Shown here: positions 1 through 10,990 of the stretch, piece after piece
How positions within the stretch are numbered: position 1 is the stretch's first letter
Layout: every line of letters starts with the position of its first letter
From: Atriophallophorus winterbourni
Taxonomy: Eukaryota; Platyhelminthes; Trematoda; Plagiorchiida; Microphallidae
DNA: 64,000 nucleotides
Direction of reading: 5' to 3'
Assembly: GCA_013407085.1 (NCBI GenBank)
Contig: JACCGJ010020523.1
Span: forward strand, 1-64,000
Notes under the pieces: generated by a model
What the model saw: only the letters and a program-made list of their open reading frames with translations
Told to the model about the DNA's origin: nothing
The model's database searches: none
Translations under genes and position numbers: made by a program

Positions 1-1666
1 CATTCGTTTTAGAATAAATTTACTATTAATAACATGAACTTGGAATTAATGTTGTGATCTGTGTGCTGTGGCATCATCTATTCATCAAATGGATTACACG
101 CATGCAGAAACACAAAGGTAAGACATTCTTCACTACTTTATTGTTTACACGTGTACAGAAAAACGGCGCCAAAATCACATGTCTGACAATGCGTTTTACT
201 TACAACGAACTCCGCTTATAACGAACATTTTACTCTCTCCCCAGCGATTCGTTGTACCCGGGTTCCACTGTACTTGGTACTAACCTGTTTACTCTGATGC
301 ACATAAAGTTTATCATTCCATCGCTATTATTAGATTCGTGCACTGATCAATACTACTTAATATCATGTGCCTCATAATAAGCCAATCGTCCCAGTGTGTC
401 TATAACATTTAGGCACTCTGTAGTGTTTCATCTCTCGCATTCAAGAGTTAATTGTGATTGATAATAAAATGGGCTCGTTTTCTATATATGAATGTAACGA
501 AGTGCACGATGCAAAAATTACTACTAACTCCAAAGAAGGACAGTAAATGCCTTAACTTCAAATACGACTGGTGAACATATGGCCTTTTTAGAAACTCCCT
601 GGGGATGTTGTTGCAGGTCAGACAACTAACAACGGTTTTCCACACAACCTTTTACCACGTTTTGCAATTGGCTAACCAAATCTACTGATTTTGATTTGAC
701 CCCAAACATAGGAGTTTTATGTGTCTCAGACTCGAACTATACTCCTTGAGGACTATACCCATAACGATCAAAACGTACATTCTCCCAACTATTCAATACC
801 CATCACAAGTTCGGACTCCGTGGCTATAGAGAGAATTTATTGCTGTTTGACAGAACCCTCCAACCAAAATCGTCATTGTTTTCCATAAGCTAACATAAAT
901 GGAACGAATGCAACTGCTGAGCCACCACACCACCATTCAAAGAAGCACTCGGAGTGACGTTTTACTTTAATTCAAAATATTACTTACTCCAAACCATTTT
1001 TTTAAAATATTGTGATTTGTGACATACACATAGCCACTCAGCTACATTGCAAACATCCCATTTTCATCTTGACTGTATCTGTTGATTTTATTCTGTACGA
1101 GCTTGTCCTTTTGAAAGTGTTCTGTGTAATAATTGTCAGCGCTCTTAGTCTGAGGCATGCATTCTAAATCCGGACACACATTTATGTTAACACGATTTGA
1201 CTGCACTTGAGTATTATCCCCTCCTAAGTTGACTATGCATGACATTACATGGAATTAATGACCTCGTCTTGGATCTATTTCGTCTTCCTGTTTGATATCC
1301 TGTCTTAATTGTGAAGCAAAGTGCTTTTTGCCACCATAAAATCTTGAATCTGGTTGCTTTTAGCAACGACCTTTTAACCCCGTGCCTAATAGATCAACTC
1401 TAAATAAACCCGGCTTGTTCGCCGAACTCAGCATAGCTGGTAGTACGATTGGATGCACATTTCAAATTAGTTGTTCTAGCCTTTGTTTAGTATGCAGATG
1501 GACGGTTGGGCATAATAGGTAAAATACGAATTCAGACCCCCTTGAATCCGTGATCACACATTCTATTCTATTTTCATTTTGTTTTGGTTTCATCAAGCGC
1601 TCTATGGTTATTACATTACCACTTCCCTTAGGTAGTACTCACCTCGCTTGATTTCTTCCAAAACAG
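1..1666 (+). other. Intron sequence upstream of the first visible PIGA exon
   Basis: There is no coding segment I can support before the exon at 1667. The stretch is probably the intron that precedes it, because the exon begins in mid-codon behind an acceptor (aaaacag). A DNA-transposon terminal repeat lies at 200-272. An alternative acceptor at 1630-1631 would put an in-frame TAG at 1633, so it was not used. Confidence 0.6.
200..272 (-). mobile_element. pogo/Tigger-like terminal inverted repeat (relic)
   Basis: Read on the minus strand the segment starts TACAGTGGAACCC and then has spaced copies of a TTCGT.ATAA-type motif. This is the usual layout of pogo/Tigger (Tc1/mariner superfamily) ends, where CAGTGGAACC is followed by repeated ATAACGAA subterminal motifs. 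The flanking TA at 271-272 would be half of the TA target duplication. No transposase or second end is seen, so it is a solo end or a MITE fragment. Confidence 0.5.
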
Positions 1667-1774
1667 TTACGGTTATTCTGGTCAGTCGTTTGGTCTATCG
1701 AAAAGGTATCGATCTTCTGGTCGCTATCATTCCTCCGTTGTGCGCGTTGTATCCAAACTTACGCTTTATTATCG
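1667..1774 (+). CDS. PIGA: PIGA, GPI N-acetylglucosaminyltransferase catalytic subunit, exon (first in window)
   Basis: PIG-A is the catalytic subunit of the ER-membrane complex that moves GlcNAc from UDP-GlcNAc to phosphatidylinositol, the first step of GPI-anchor synthesis. This exon encodes the start of the C-terminal Rossmann domain of the GT4 (GT-B) fold. The near-invariant [13 protein letters not shown] stretch is followed by a helix and the strand RFIIG. The acceptor is aaaacag at 1661-1666 and the donor is gtgagt at 1775. The exon starts at codon position 2 and ends after position 1 of a Gly codon, which the next exon completes. The N-terminal ~200 residues of the protein must lie to the left of the window. 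Identification rests on clear similarity to animal PIG-A; exon borders are read from splice signals and phase. Confidence 0.93.
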
Positions 1775-1850
1775 GTGAGTGCTTCCAGACTGAAGAATGC
1801 TTTTCGGTCCCCGTTGTACTTCTTGTTCAGTTTGCGTTCCGTTTTCCTAG
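1775..1850 (+). other. PIGA: PIGA intron, 76 bp
   Basis: Short intron with donor gtgagt and acceptor ttttcctag. Reading through it would destroy the conserved GG.GPKR match, whereas splicing restores it exactly. Confidence 0.85.
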
Positions 1851-1957
1851 GTGGTGATGGTCCTAAGAGGCTTGATCTAGAAGAGGTACGTGAACGTTAC
1901 CGACTACATTCTCGCATAGAACTACTCGGTAAATTGGATCCTCAGCAGGTTCGGGAT
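1851..1957 (+). CDS. PIGA: PIGA exon
   Basis: Continues PIG-A with the GGDGPKR nucleotide-sugar loop, LEEVRERY, the helix, and the [12 protein letters not shown] segment. It is flanked by acceptor ttttcctag and donor gtgagt (1958). It starts at codon position 2 and ends in phase 0, consistent with both neighbours. The order and spacing follow the family (G-E/D-GPKR about 40 residues after SRLVYRKG). Confidence 0.93.
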
Positions 1958-2930
1958 GTGAGTTTCGTTTCGTTTCGTTTCCATAGTACAAATTTCTCGT
2001 TTTGACATGTGTGTTTTCAAATACTCCTATTGCGTAGTGGTCAGTAAAGATGCACGCGGTGTTGACGTTTTGTTTTATTTCGGCACAGCACGATCTTGCA
2101 TGTTTAGTTGTTTTTTGACTACTATACTTAGTGTTTAATTAGTTCGGCTCAGTTAAGCTAGGACAGTTTTGTTGGCGAAATCAGATTAACAATACATTCT
2201 GTTGCTTTTATTGTGTCGACTATTAAGTGGATCATTGCAGGTGTTTCCAATGACTGCAGATTGTTGCACCGTCCGTGAATGCCTCATCGTAGATGACCAT
2301 ATTGTGCCATGTAGGATGTTAATACCTGAATGGCGATCTAATCTCGCTTACTTGTTTGTGACATTGAGCTCCAATTAGCTGAACCAGCCCATTGGTTGAG
2401 CGTGAAATCGCTAAAAGCAGCTTGATTTTTCCGACTTCTCTGTCTACCGGTTCTCGCAAACGCGTAATATTGCGAAATAGCGATCGGGGGAGGATGGTCC
2501 TCATTGATGGGATTTCTACATGTGTTATCGATAGGCTATTAAGTCCAGGTTGTTGAGTACCCTATGGCTTCGATTGTTCACTTGTTTCTTTTCTAATCAT
2601 TCCCTCTTGAAATAGTCTTTTTATCATTGTCTGTCATGGCAGTTCGACTTTTTCACGATGGTCTTTCCCATGGATCTAAAGTTGGAATTTTGCACAGAAT
2701 TTTATAATGTCAGACATTGAAAGATTCGATAACAAAATCAACAAGTGATCGATGCACAAGCGATTATGGACAACTGTAAACAAACTATACCAAGAAGAAA
2801 TGATTACAAAGAAAACGTGTGCGCAGTAGGAACTCAATAGATCCCGCTTTGCTGTCTACCGAGAATGTTTAAAGATTCTGTAAAGTTTCATCCCGATTAA
2901 TTGCGATCTACCAATCGCTATTTTAGATCT

Positions 2931-3058
2931 GCGATTGTGTTTGATTAAAACTAATCAACTTATTGAATTTCCACTCGTTTGTAAAAAGTGCAACTCAACA
3001 TACACACTCGTAATATCGGATTCATTCACTGAGCGTGGACGTCCTTATTCTTTTGCGA
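2931..3058 (+). repeat. Direct repeat, copy 1
   Basis: Diverged direct repeat of 3288-3413. Both carry the shared blocks ATCAACTTATTGAATTTCC and ACTCGTAATATC with small indels. The family is not recognised. Confidence 0.7.
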
Positions 3059-3287
3059 TCCTTGTTGTTGGCCTGCTTCGGTCGATGTCGACCATGGATG
3101 TACATCACAATCGCATGAATTTCATGTTTTACGGCTTTTTGAATGACTAGACAGTCCGATTCGAGAGGAACAATCTCTCCCGCAGCGCTGGCAATGATAG
3201 TCAGAACCCTGTTCTTGGGCGTCAGTTACACGCCGACGGCGTGATCTGAGTTCAGCAGCCAAGAGCTGTATCTGCCCTCCCAAGCTT

Positions 3288-3413
3288 GCGATTACGTTTG
3301 CATAAAACTTATCAACTTATTGAATTTCCACTCGTTGGAAAAAGTGCAACACCACATACACTCTCGTAATATCAGATTTATTCATTGAACGTGCATGTTC
3401 TTATTCTATTTCG
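3288..3413 (+). repeat. Direct repeat, copy 2
   Basis: Partner of 2931-3058, about 357 bp downstream. The roughly 230 bp between the copies is GC-richer than its surroundings and contains no recognisable coding sequence. Confidence 0.7.
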
Positions 3414-3834
3414 GTGGGGTTCCTCGACGGATTTTTATGTTCTATGTGAGAATGCTCGATACTGATTTTAGAGATCGGGAGTGTAGCACCTGGCATAGAA
3501 AATGATCTATTAGCGAATGACAATGGGTGGATACTTCGTTTCCTTAATGCTGATCACAAATGTAAGCATGAAATTTTAATCTCAATTTTACAACCTGGTT
3601 GCTTAATTTAAATTTCTTATCATGAAATAATGTGTGCTCTTGTAGGCATTGATTCTAACAAAATCACCGGTGCTTGACACTACCCTTGTGCTTATATTTA
3701 TATCAACAAGCATAAGTACGGATTACATTGGCTATGCATATTACTGTTGTGTTCTGGCTGCAATTAATTTGAAGTTGTACTCCAATAATATGCTGTGATG
3801 TTTCCTCAGTTTCGTAAAAATAAATTTGAAATCT

Positions 3835-3990
3835 ATCGGTTAGAGCAGTTTCGAGTAACGTTTAACCTCTAACACAAAAGCTTCGTCAGACTAAAGGTAT
3901 TCGTCATAACAGGGAGCACGATTAAATAGCACTTCAACCATCACCTCTAATTGCTCGTATCACTAAACAGCCTATTGAAATCCGGGGTTT
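3835..3990 (-). mobile_element. Penelope-type terminal repeat fragment with decayed hammerhead-like motif
   Basis: Same family as the segments at 7611-7939, 8033-8347, 10785-10990 and 27455-27575. On the minus strand CTGACGA (complement of 3883-3889) is followed by a now imperfect hairpin and AAACGTTAC (3852-3860). The hairpin pairing and the GAAAC box have decayed (TAAAC). The assignment to Penelope-like elements is inferred from the copy at 10.8 kb, which lies 3' of a GIY-YIG domain. Confidence 0.55.
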
Positions 3991-4779
3991 GTCAAGTCGT
4001 GCAGACAAAGACACGTTTCAATTCTTGTTCTGAAACCCCCGTTGCGGTTTTACTCGCAAACACCGTGGTTGGTCGAACTCGAAACAATTATCTGCTTTTC
4101 TTTTTATTTAAAGTCTACAATTGAGAGCAGACCGAAAGAACAAATAACTACCGTTCACGAGCTTTAATATTTCTTTTCGCCGTAACAGGGCAAAAACTTC
4201 AAGAGCAATCGGCCCGTCTACTATGAGCATTTCAACGCTCGAGCCAGATTCCTCGAACCGTAATGGGTTCTTTTAACCATATTTAACCACGTTTTCAATG
4301 CAAACTTTTGTTTTCCATCTCTATCCACAGCTTCAGGATTCATTTGAACTGTTCTTAATTTGCCAATATGATCATAGCAAGCAACGTGAAACTGTTACTA
4401 AAGTGTAATTGCAGAGATTCGAAGGACAACCGAACTGATCATTTATTAGAGTTTGGTCTGGAATCGGGATCCCGTTTTTAACTACTCGTAATTAGAAGTA
4501 GTTTGATAGCTACACATTGTTTCCTATCTGCTCATTGTTTCAAAGCTCACCGAATTTAACCTCGCTCCCTTCACTTGATGGTAGCTAACCATCAGAAACT
4601 ATGTTTATGTGCAGAAAATGGCCACTACTCATTCGCAAAGTTTTGTGATACATTTACATGCCTGTCAACTTGTGGCAAATTGTTTTTCTATCCAAATTCA
4701 AATGTTGGCATGCGGATTTGACACTCTCTTCAACTGACAAATTCAATATCAGATGTTATCGATTCTTTGTCTTTTCCAG

Positions 4780-4862
4780 GTACTGGTACAAGGTGATATA
4801 TTCTTGAACACCTCCCTTACTGAGGCTTTTTGCATCGCGTTGCTTGAGGCTGTTTCTTGTGG
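4780..4862 (+). CDS. PIGA: PIGA exon with the EX7E catalytic motif
   Basis: Encodes the [17 protein letters not shown] segment and the EX7E motif of GT4 enzymes: two glutamates separated by seven residues in [10 protein letters not shown], which contact the sugar donor. It ends in SCG. Acceptor cttttccag, donor gtgagt at 4863. It starts in phase 0 and ends after two bases of a Gly codon. The motif is intact, so the gene looks functional here. Confidence 0.95.
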
Positions 4863-5944
4863 GTGAGTCGCTGTTCCATTAACCATAACAAATCCTATTC
4901 AATAACCGAGGGGACTGCTGTCTGCCATTTTCTACAACGGCCAGTGTCACTGGTGAATTGTTACATTTCAACCATCTCGATTGTTTATTCCCGCATTGTG
5001 TTCAACGTATGTGAATAGCCTAGTCAATACCGGTTACTCTTATTTACAGACATAATAGATTAGATGCCGATATTTTCTGATTGATTGATCGCTGAAATCA
5101 TACTAAATTTCAAATCTGACGTATCTTTGAATGACACTATTTGTTGAACGTCGACTGTATTTCACAAATCACCGATTACGCTGAAACTCAAATTGTAATC
5201 CATATCAGTGATGTTTATTCGCAGCTTGTGCTGCGACCTGGGCGTAATGCCGGATTTTTGTCACCTCATGCATGGCCAGTTTCTCAGTTGATTTCGGTTT
5301 ACAAAGGATTTAGTTGGCGACATTTTCTGGTTTGTGCGGACCAACACGATCAACTTCAATATTTTTAGCCAAATTTCCAACCTGTGGTTCTATATGGTTT
5401 TTCCTTAGGGTCAATTAATTGTTGAGTTTAATTAGGCTTATTTTGAAAAGTTACTGGAAGCGTTAGGTATTGTCCATCTATTATCCATCTATTCTCATCT
5501 ATTTGTTATATTTGCATTCGATTAACCTCGGTTGCTGACGTCGAATCACTTGCGCCACGTCCAGCGCTGACGTCTGCCGTAGACCAATTCTAAGTGGAAA
5601 CGTTATGCGAGGAATGTGAATTATTATTGTTATTATTCATTGTTATTATTATTATTCACTACGAAACTGTAATTTGTCGGGCATCAACTCGCATGCGTTA
5701 CAAATGTTGTGAACTTGCACCTGCTGTACGGGAGGTTTGAGAACTGAAACCCCTCATCCATTTATTCAAAATCGTTGATTCCAAGCTGCAGTTCACTCCC
5801 TGAATGTTCCTCCACCTTCTCGTTCCTTTTGTTTATTCGCGTCATGCGATTCTGTCAGCATCTCGCCAATAACATTCAATTCTCACAACTAGTTCACGCT
5901 TTCACATAACAACATGGCAAATTTTTGTGCCATTCTTTCCCTAG
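4863..5944 (+). other. PIGA: PIGA intron, 1.1 kb
   Basis: Donor gtgagt, acceptor ttctttccctag. It contains a short (TTA)n-like microsatellite around 5620-5660. I see no other feature. Confidence 0.75.
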
Positions 5945-6131
5945 ACTGTTGGTCGTCAGTACTGCAGTGGGAGGCTTTCCAGAGGTCTTGCCTAGTGAAT
6001 TTATCCGTATGGCACCAGCAAGTCCATCTGAATTGGCGAAATGTCTCTCCGGAGCAATTCAAGAAGTACTAAAACAACAACGATCATCGCGTTCTCCTGG
6101 TTGCGGAAACATCCCTAGAGTTGCTGAGGCA
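5945..6131 (+). CDS. PIGA: PIGA exon
   Basis: Encodes the conserved L-VVST-VGG-PEVLP stretch that follows the catalytic glutamates, then a variable region matching the loop and helix after the phosphate-binding part of the C-terminal domain. The first base completes the Gly codon of the previous exon. The remaining 186 bases are 62 codons, ending in phase 0 before gtgagt. Confidence 0.93.
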
Positions 6132-7178
6132 GTGAGTTACACGTTTTCAATAATTGTCGTGTTGTACATGTCGATTTATATTAAGTAATGATCAAAATTC
6201 CATGAATTAAGGAAACAATGTTGAATTAAATATTCGCATGCACACACGTTTACACCAAGCTTTGAGGCTGTATACTCTCGTCAGGCGGATGCAGTAAGCT
6301 CAGGATTTTTATGTCTTGAAACAGTGGAGAAACGGTAAACTTTGAGGCAAGTTTCGATAAGGCTGACACGACCACCATGTTTATTCACTTAAACATAGTA
6401 TCACGCTGTGTGCATGCCGTCAAATGGTGAATCGAATGTGAATAAAACTTTGGCTCTGAAGAATATTGTTGGATGAGATGTTGTCATTGCATCCCATACG
6501 CGTGCGTATCCGGCAAACAGCTCTACTCTCTGTTGAGTTTAACCACGTTCCCGGCCATATTCGAAATTCCATTTCTACTGAGTTCCGTAAACGCAGCACT
6601 AATGTTTGATATATTATCTTCGGTGTTCCCTTATCACCAGCTGTGCAAGTAAAGACAACTTTGTTACTAACGGGGATGATTTGAGCAGCAAATCACATAA
6701 TCTTATCACTGTTCAAACGCATCAATATTTTATCTATTTGGCCAAAACGCAGACTTCCATACTGGTTTTGTGTTTATTTATCATCATTAGCCTCATCATT
6801 ATCATGGTTAACCACAGGTCTGGAGTCATGCTATGCCAACAGAAAACCAATGGTTAATTGTTAGATGGTCTCTCAACCAGATGTGTTGGGCTTCAGGGTT
6901 TTTTCGCCAAAGGCTCAATGGATGGTCCCCTAAGATACCAGTTCTGAACGACTAGACAGCATCGCGTTCATGTTAAAAGGTGGATTGCATGACTACCTTG
7001 CGATTCACGTACTGTATGTATACAAGAATAATGTGACCATTGCATCTGCCCGTTTCATATACACATTGTACAATCAAAGTTGCCTTCTATCACACAGTAT
7101 TGTGGATGGCTGTCAATCCCTTTTGCCATTTCTGGCATTGCCAACACACATGTATTGACTCGTGTACATTTTTACTAG
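6132..7178 (+). other. PIGA: PIGA intron, 1.05 kb
   Basis: Donor gtgagt, acceptor atttttactag. Nothing recognisable inside. Confidence 0.7.
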
Positions 7179-7342
7179 CCTGGACCCTACATAAAAGCCG
7201 AATCGATTGAAGAAAAATCTTGGCGAATGCATCAATGGGTTCGACACGCTTATTCCTGGACGGATGTGGCATCGCGAACTGAAGCGGTCTACTTCGAGGC
7301 CGTGTCGAATGAGTCGTTGACGTTTGATCGACTTTTAAAACG
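7179..7342 (+). CDS. PIGA: PIGA exon
   Basis: Encodes the segment that ends the GT fold: a Y-SW-DVA-RTE-VY pattern (human PIG-A has TW-NVAERTEKVY), then the linker with FDRLL leading to the membrane anchor. Starts in phase 0 and ends with two bases of an Arg codon before donor gtaacc. The next exon supplies the third base, so the phase is consistent. Confidence 0.88.
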
Positions 7343-7610
7343 GTAACCACTCACGCCACCCATTTTGGTTTACTTGCAAATGGCACATTGTTCTTTTTAA
7401 CAAAATTTTTCAGTCACCTCAATAGAAATAATTGTTCAAATAAACGTATATAAATAGAGGACAAAATTTGCTATTCACGGTCGGAGGTTTCGATAGCGTT
7501 TTCCAAGCAAGCTTCGTTGTTTAGCAATGTAATGGAAAATGTTTGTGACAGATCGGGGAATCATAATCATGAAAAAATAAAGTTTGTAATGAATCTGTGA
7601 GAGTAGTTTA

Positions 7611-7653
7611 TTGGTAACGTTTCGCTTCTGACACAGAAGCTTCGTCAGACCAA
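7611..7653 (-). ncRNA. Hammerhead-like motif in Penelope-type terminal repeat (intact core)
   Basis: On the minus strand: stem I TTGGT, CTGACGA, a bulged A, hairpin GCTTCTG-TGT-CAGAAGC, GAAAC, GTT, then ACCAA, which closes stem I. The core boxes CUGANGA and GAAA are present, and the cleavage triplet would be GUU. Stem III (AACGUU) is self-complementary with no loop, so activity would need a dimer (double hammerhead). Hammerheads in Penelope-like elements are established. The unpaired A before stem II is atypical, so activity is uncertain. Confidence 0.55.
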
Positions 7654-8303
7654 GGTTGTCAGTACGAACAGGGATCAAGCTTGAATTGCATTCACCTGAC
7701 CAATCATAAGCTGGTTAAGAACTGCACAGTCCATGGTGGGTTCTGCGCTCGTTAAGAAGGACAGGCGCGTTCAATATCAACTGACGCACTACCACCCTTA
7801 CGTGCCGTATAATCCCTTAATTGTTTTAGTCTTGACAAGTGTGAATGACATCTGCCGACAGATTCGCGCGATTGCGTAATCGGTGCGCACACTAGGTGTT
7901 ACGCACGTTAATGTTTATCCGCTGCAGGACCGGACGCCATACATGGAACGACTTCACGCTGAGGCGGTTGAGATAACAAAGGCTGGTAAGAATGCTGTCA
8001 ACAAGGTGGATGGGGCTGATATCACCCCAATTTGGCGTCCGGTCCTGCATCGGATAAACATTATTGTGCGCACCGATTACGCAATCGCGCTAATCTGTCA
8101 GCAGATGTCATTCACACCTGCCAAGACTAAAACAATTAAGAGATTATACGGCACGTAGGGGTGGTGGTACGTCAGTTGATATTGAACGCGCCTGTCCTTT
8201 CTTAACGTGCGCAGAACCCACCATGGACTGTGCAGTTCTTAACCAGCCTATGATTGGTCAGGTGAATGCAATTTAAGCTTGATCCCTGTTCGTACTGACA
8301 ACC

Positions 8304-8346
8304 TTGGTCCGACGAAGCTTCTGTGTCAGAAGCGAAACGTTACCAA
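8304..8346 (+). ncRNA. Hammerhead-like motif, mirror copy with a core mutation
   Basis: The same motif as 7611-7653 on the opposite strand, in the right arm. The CUGANGA box reads CCGACGA, so the invariant U is lost and this copy should be inactive. The stem I halves (8304-8308 and 8342-8346) and the hairpin are unchanged. Confidence 0.5.
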
Positions 8347-8759
8347 TAAAGCTTCGTTGTTGTTCAACGTTTCGTTATGATGTTTTCTCATGCAATGTTT
8401 GAACAGTATTCAATATTGGTCCAGGCGGAACCTGATACTAAGCCTCCCATGCCTGTCCTCATGAATGCGAGAATTTGCCATATGCACGAGACGTACTTGT
8501 GCCAAATGTTTTCACCATTGGAAACGGTGTGGGGCATAAAACCATCATACGCTTGTGATGTATATCCATGGTTAACATCGACAGAACGAGCTCAACACAC
8601 AATTCAACCCTAGCGTATACTGAATTAGCTAGTTACTTCTCGTTTTGAGTCAATCACTGAGATTCAACGTCACATAAAGCGATTGGACTTTTGTATCTGC
8701 TAGATGTCAGCAAATGGTGCATGATACGCTTTTAGGAGAGTCTTCGCACAACAAATACC

Positions 8760-9625
8760 GATCCAAAGTTGGAGGTGACTCGCAACAGCTTGTGTTGTTC
8801 TTAGATTGTAGATTGTATACAGTCACCAGCAATGATCAGCATGCCACGCCTAGGGATTTTATCAACGGCTTGTCGCAATTCTTCATAGAATGCATCCTTG
8901 CATCAAGCGCAATCGCGACGAATTGTAGCCTAGATTTTTCAGTAGGTCCACTGTGGTACAACCATTATGAGATTTTCTTCCAGGAATCTTGATACGACTA
9001 GATCCAGTGGTCGTGATTATTTTGCCGACAGGCAGCCTATACTCATACCATCGTCGCAAAGACCGCATCGTGGTGCATTGGCTACCGGGCTCGAAGAGCA
9101 TTATGTCGTTCCAGCATGAGATAAAGAGGAGGATCTTGCTTTCAACCCAGCCGCTGGGGGAGTACTGGGCATATCGTAGCATTAACGATATATTGTAGCG
9201 ATCCGTGAGTCATGAAGAGCTTTGGGAATTTGTGTACCACGCGACGTCCACAGCACTACTCGATGTTTGTCCGAGTCAGCTTTAGCCTTTGCATAGCCAA
9301 GTGCTACCTGTAAGGCAGCAGTGAGTTGCTGGGTAGAGGTGCTGTTCACCAACTAACCGCCTAAGGGACTCTGGCGCGGATTTTCCTCAGGATTGTCTCG
9401 CGAGCCTTTCTCGTAATCCAGTATCCCGCAAGGCAACGTCTTCAAACCTGGGTTTTAATTCCCCTAAACGGACTACCCTACAGGGCTAACGAGCTGTATC
9501 CGCCAGGCGCTAACTAACTAAATAAATTTCAGTCGCCATTCAATCTCCCTCGCTCTTTCCCATATTAATAGAAGCAGTTCCGCTGGACTCGTATAGCCAC
9601 TCGTGCAGGCCAGGAGCTGGACTTC
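8760..9625 (-). pseudogene. RTE-like non-LTR element relic: 5' region and endonuclease domain
   Basis: On the minus strand, 9625-9360 matches the 5' untranslated region of the RTE element at 37-40 kb. Shared landmarks are the GAAGCAGTTCCGC block and the GTAATCC and GCTAACGAGCT-like blocks. Further downstream, 8902-8821 encodes a frame-broken but clear apurinic-type endonuclease signature, FYEELRQAVDKIP followed by MLIIAGD, the GD of the catalytic GD-N motif. Stops and frameshifts are many. The RT part is missing. The element lies antisense in the PIGA intron. Confidence 0.7.
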
Positions 9626-10376
9626 ATTGTCAGTGGCTATTTAAGACGCACACTGGGAGCTTATCCTCACTTCCACCCTCAGCTCTGTCAACCTTTGGAA
9701 CTTATCGCGTTCCACAGAACTACGCTATCCGATGCGATCGATGCTTTAGTCTTTTCTAAGTGAGGAATGCTATAAACTTACCATGTTTGATAAACATTTC
9801 TCTCAAGTGAACCAGAAATCCTTGGCACGCTTAGTAAAGTGCGACGAATGCGTTGCGCTGAGTGTCAAGTCCTCCCCTAATGTCGTATTTTCATTCTCAT
9901 ATCTGTTTAGGCCTGGGCAACCTGACAGTATCTCAGCCCACGTGCAGTCTCTGACTGTACGGCACTTTGCCTGGATCAGGCTTGTGCATTGATTCATTCA
10001 TTCTAATGTCGTAGCGTATAATTTCTGTAACTTGTTCTGTGTCGAAGTAGACTTAACCTACTGTCTTCCCATTGGCGACATTTATCACTTGAATGGTCTC
10101 TTTTTCGTTCGTGCATATGCTGAACGATGTATCGATACTTGTTGGTTTTGGTGTTGTGAACCGCTTTTTACCGTATATCATCTTGTTCCTACGATCATAT
10201 TTACAATCCATAGCTCAGAGTTCCCGATATTATGCATTGTGGTTTAAAATATTTCAACTCTGCATCCCGTTCTTCATCTTCGAAGCATTTCAAGTAAACA
10301 ATCAATCTAGGCTAGGCGCTGTATTCGTGACCAATCACGTTAAGCAAAAATCACACGATTCTTCCCCTCCCGACAG

Positions 10377-10491
10377 CTACTCAATGCGTGGAGGTATGTC
10401 TGGTCGTGTGCTGGTGGTGCTGGCTTTGATCTACCGCGTGGTGTTCTGCTTGATCTCTTGGTTCCGCCCGGAAAAGGTAACATTTCCGTAA
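10377..10491 (+). CDS. PIGA: PIGA exon with C-terminal membrane anchor (probable last exon)
   Basis: The first base completes the Arg codon of exon 7179-7342. The exon encodes a short lumenal/cytosolic linker with G-M-SGR and then one hydrophobic segment (VLVVLALIYRVVFCLISWF) ending in RPEK. This corresponds to the single C-terminal transmembrane helix of PIG-A that tethers it to the ER. The frame closes with TAA at 10489-10491. A possible donor (gtaaca) lies at 10477, so a further exon coding the short tail seen in vertebrate PIG-A cannot be excluded. I found none downstream. Confidence 0.8.
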
Positions 10492-10784
10492 CAATCGCTT
10501 ACTCGCATTAAATACTGTTTGACCGATTCGCTCATCGCTTCTATTTTCAGTTTATCGACAAAGTGCCTTACTTGAACTACCGGCGTTTCGATTAAACCCT
10601 CTCGAGACCTTTGGGTGAATGTTGACTTGTGCTTCGATCGACGCTTATCTAGAAACAATTTTTCACTTGTGACTTTTGTAAATGAACATTAGTGAAGCTG
10701 TTTATTCATTTTTCACTCATCTCTTGTTTATTTATCAGTATATTTTGTTTAATGCAAAGAAATTTGAGTAAAATCGGTTAGAGC

Positions 10785-10990
10785 ACTTTTTTGGCAACGT
10801 ATCACTTATGACACAGAAGCTTCGTCAGAACAAGGGTGATAGTCAGGACAGGGAACGTGATTAATTAGTAGTCAACCCACCACCACATATTTGACCTTAC
10901 CGCTAAACAGCCTATAGTACGCCTACATTGTGTCACGTCTCGTGGGTATGACCAGGATCAGTGGTCGATTTTCCTCACAGTGTGTATCCA
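10785..10990 (-). mobile_element. Penelope-type terminal repeat with decayed hammerhead-like motif
   Basis: Minus-strand CTGACGA (complement of 10822-10828), hairpin start AGCTTCTG, loop, then a mutated half and GATACGTTGCC at 10791-10801. It lies directly 3' of the GIY-YIG relic (11140-11515, same strand), where the terminal repeat of a Penelope-like element is expected. This adjacency is the reason for assigning the whole family to Penelope-like elements. Confidence 0.6.

Larger units (their letters stand above)
1958..4779 (+). other. PIGA: PIGA intron, 2.8 kb
   Basis: Donor gtgagt, acceptor tcttttccag. Contains the direct repeat pair at 2931-3058 / 3288-3413 and a Penelope-type terminal repeat on the minus strand at 3835-3990. 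I see no gene in the remainder. Confidence 0.8.
7509..8361. repeat. Inverted-repeat insertion, possibly bounded by a 13-bp direct repeat
   Basis: Arms 7611-7939 and 8033-8347 are reverse complements with only scattered mismatches and one ~17-bp insertion in the left arm. The spacer is about 93 bp. The direct repeat AAGCTTCGTTGTT occurs at 7509-7521 and 8349-8361 and may be the target duplication. The right copy abuts the right arm, while the left copy lies ~90 bp before the left arm. The arms belong to the Penelope-type terminal repeat family of this window, here placed tail to tail. Confidence 0.8.
7343..10376 (+). other. PIGA: PIGA intron, 3.0 kb, rich in mobile elements
   Basis: Donor gtaacc, acceptor cctcccgacag. 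It holds the inverted Penelope-type repeats (7611-8347) and an RTE-like endonuclease relic (8760-9625). These insertions make up nearly all of the identifiable content. Confidence 0.75.

Noticed and set aside
7883..8158. Open frame of 91 codons on the plus strand
   Set aside because: It runs through the tip of the inverted repeat and is mostly arm sequence; no protein family fits.
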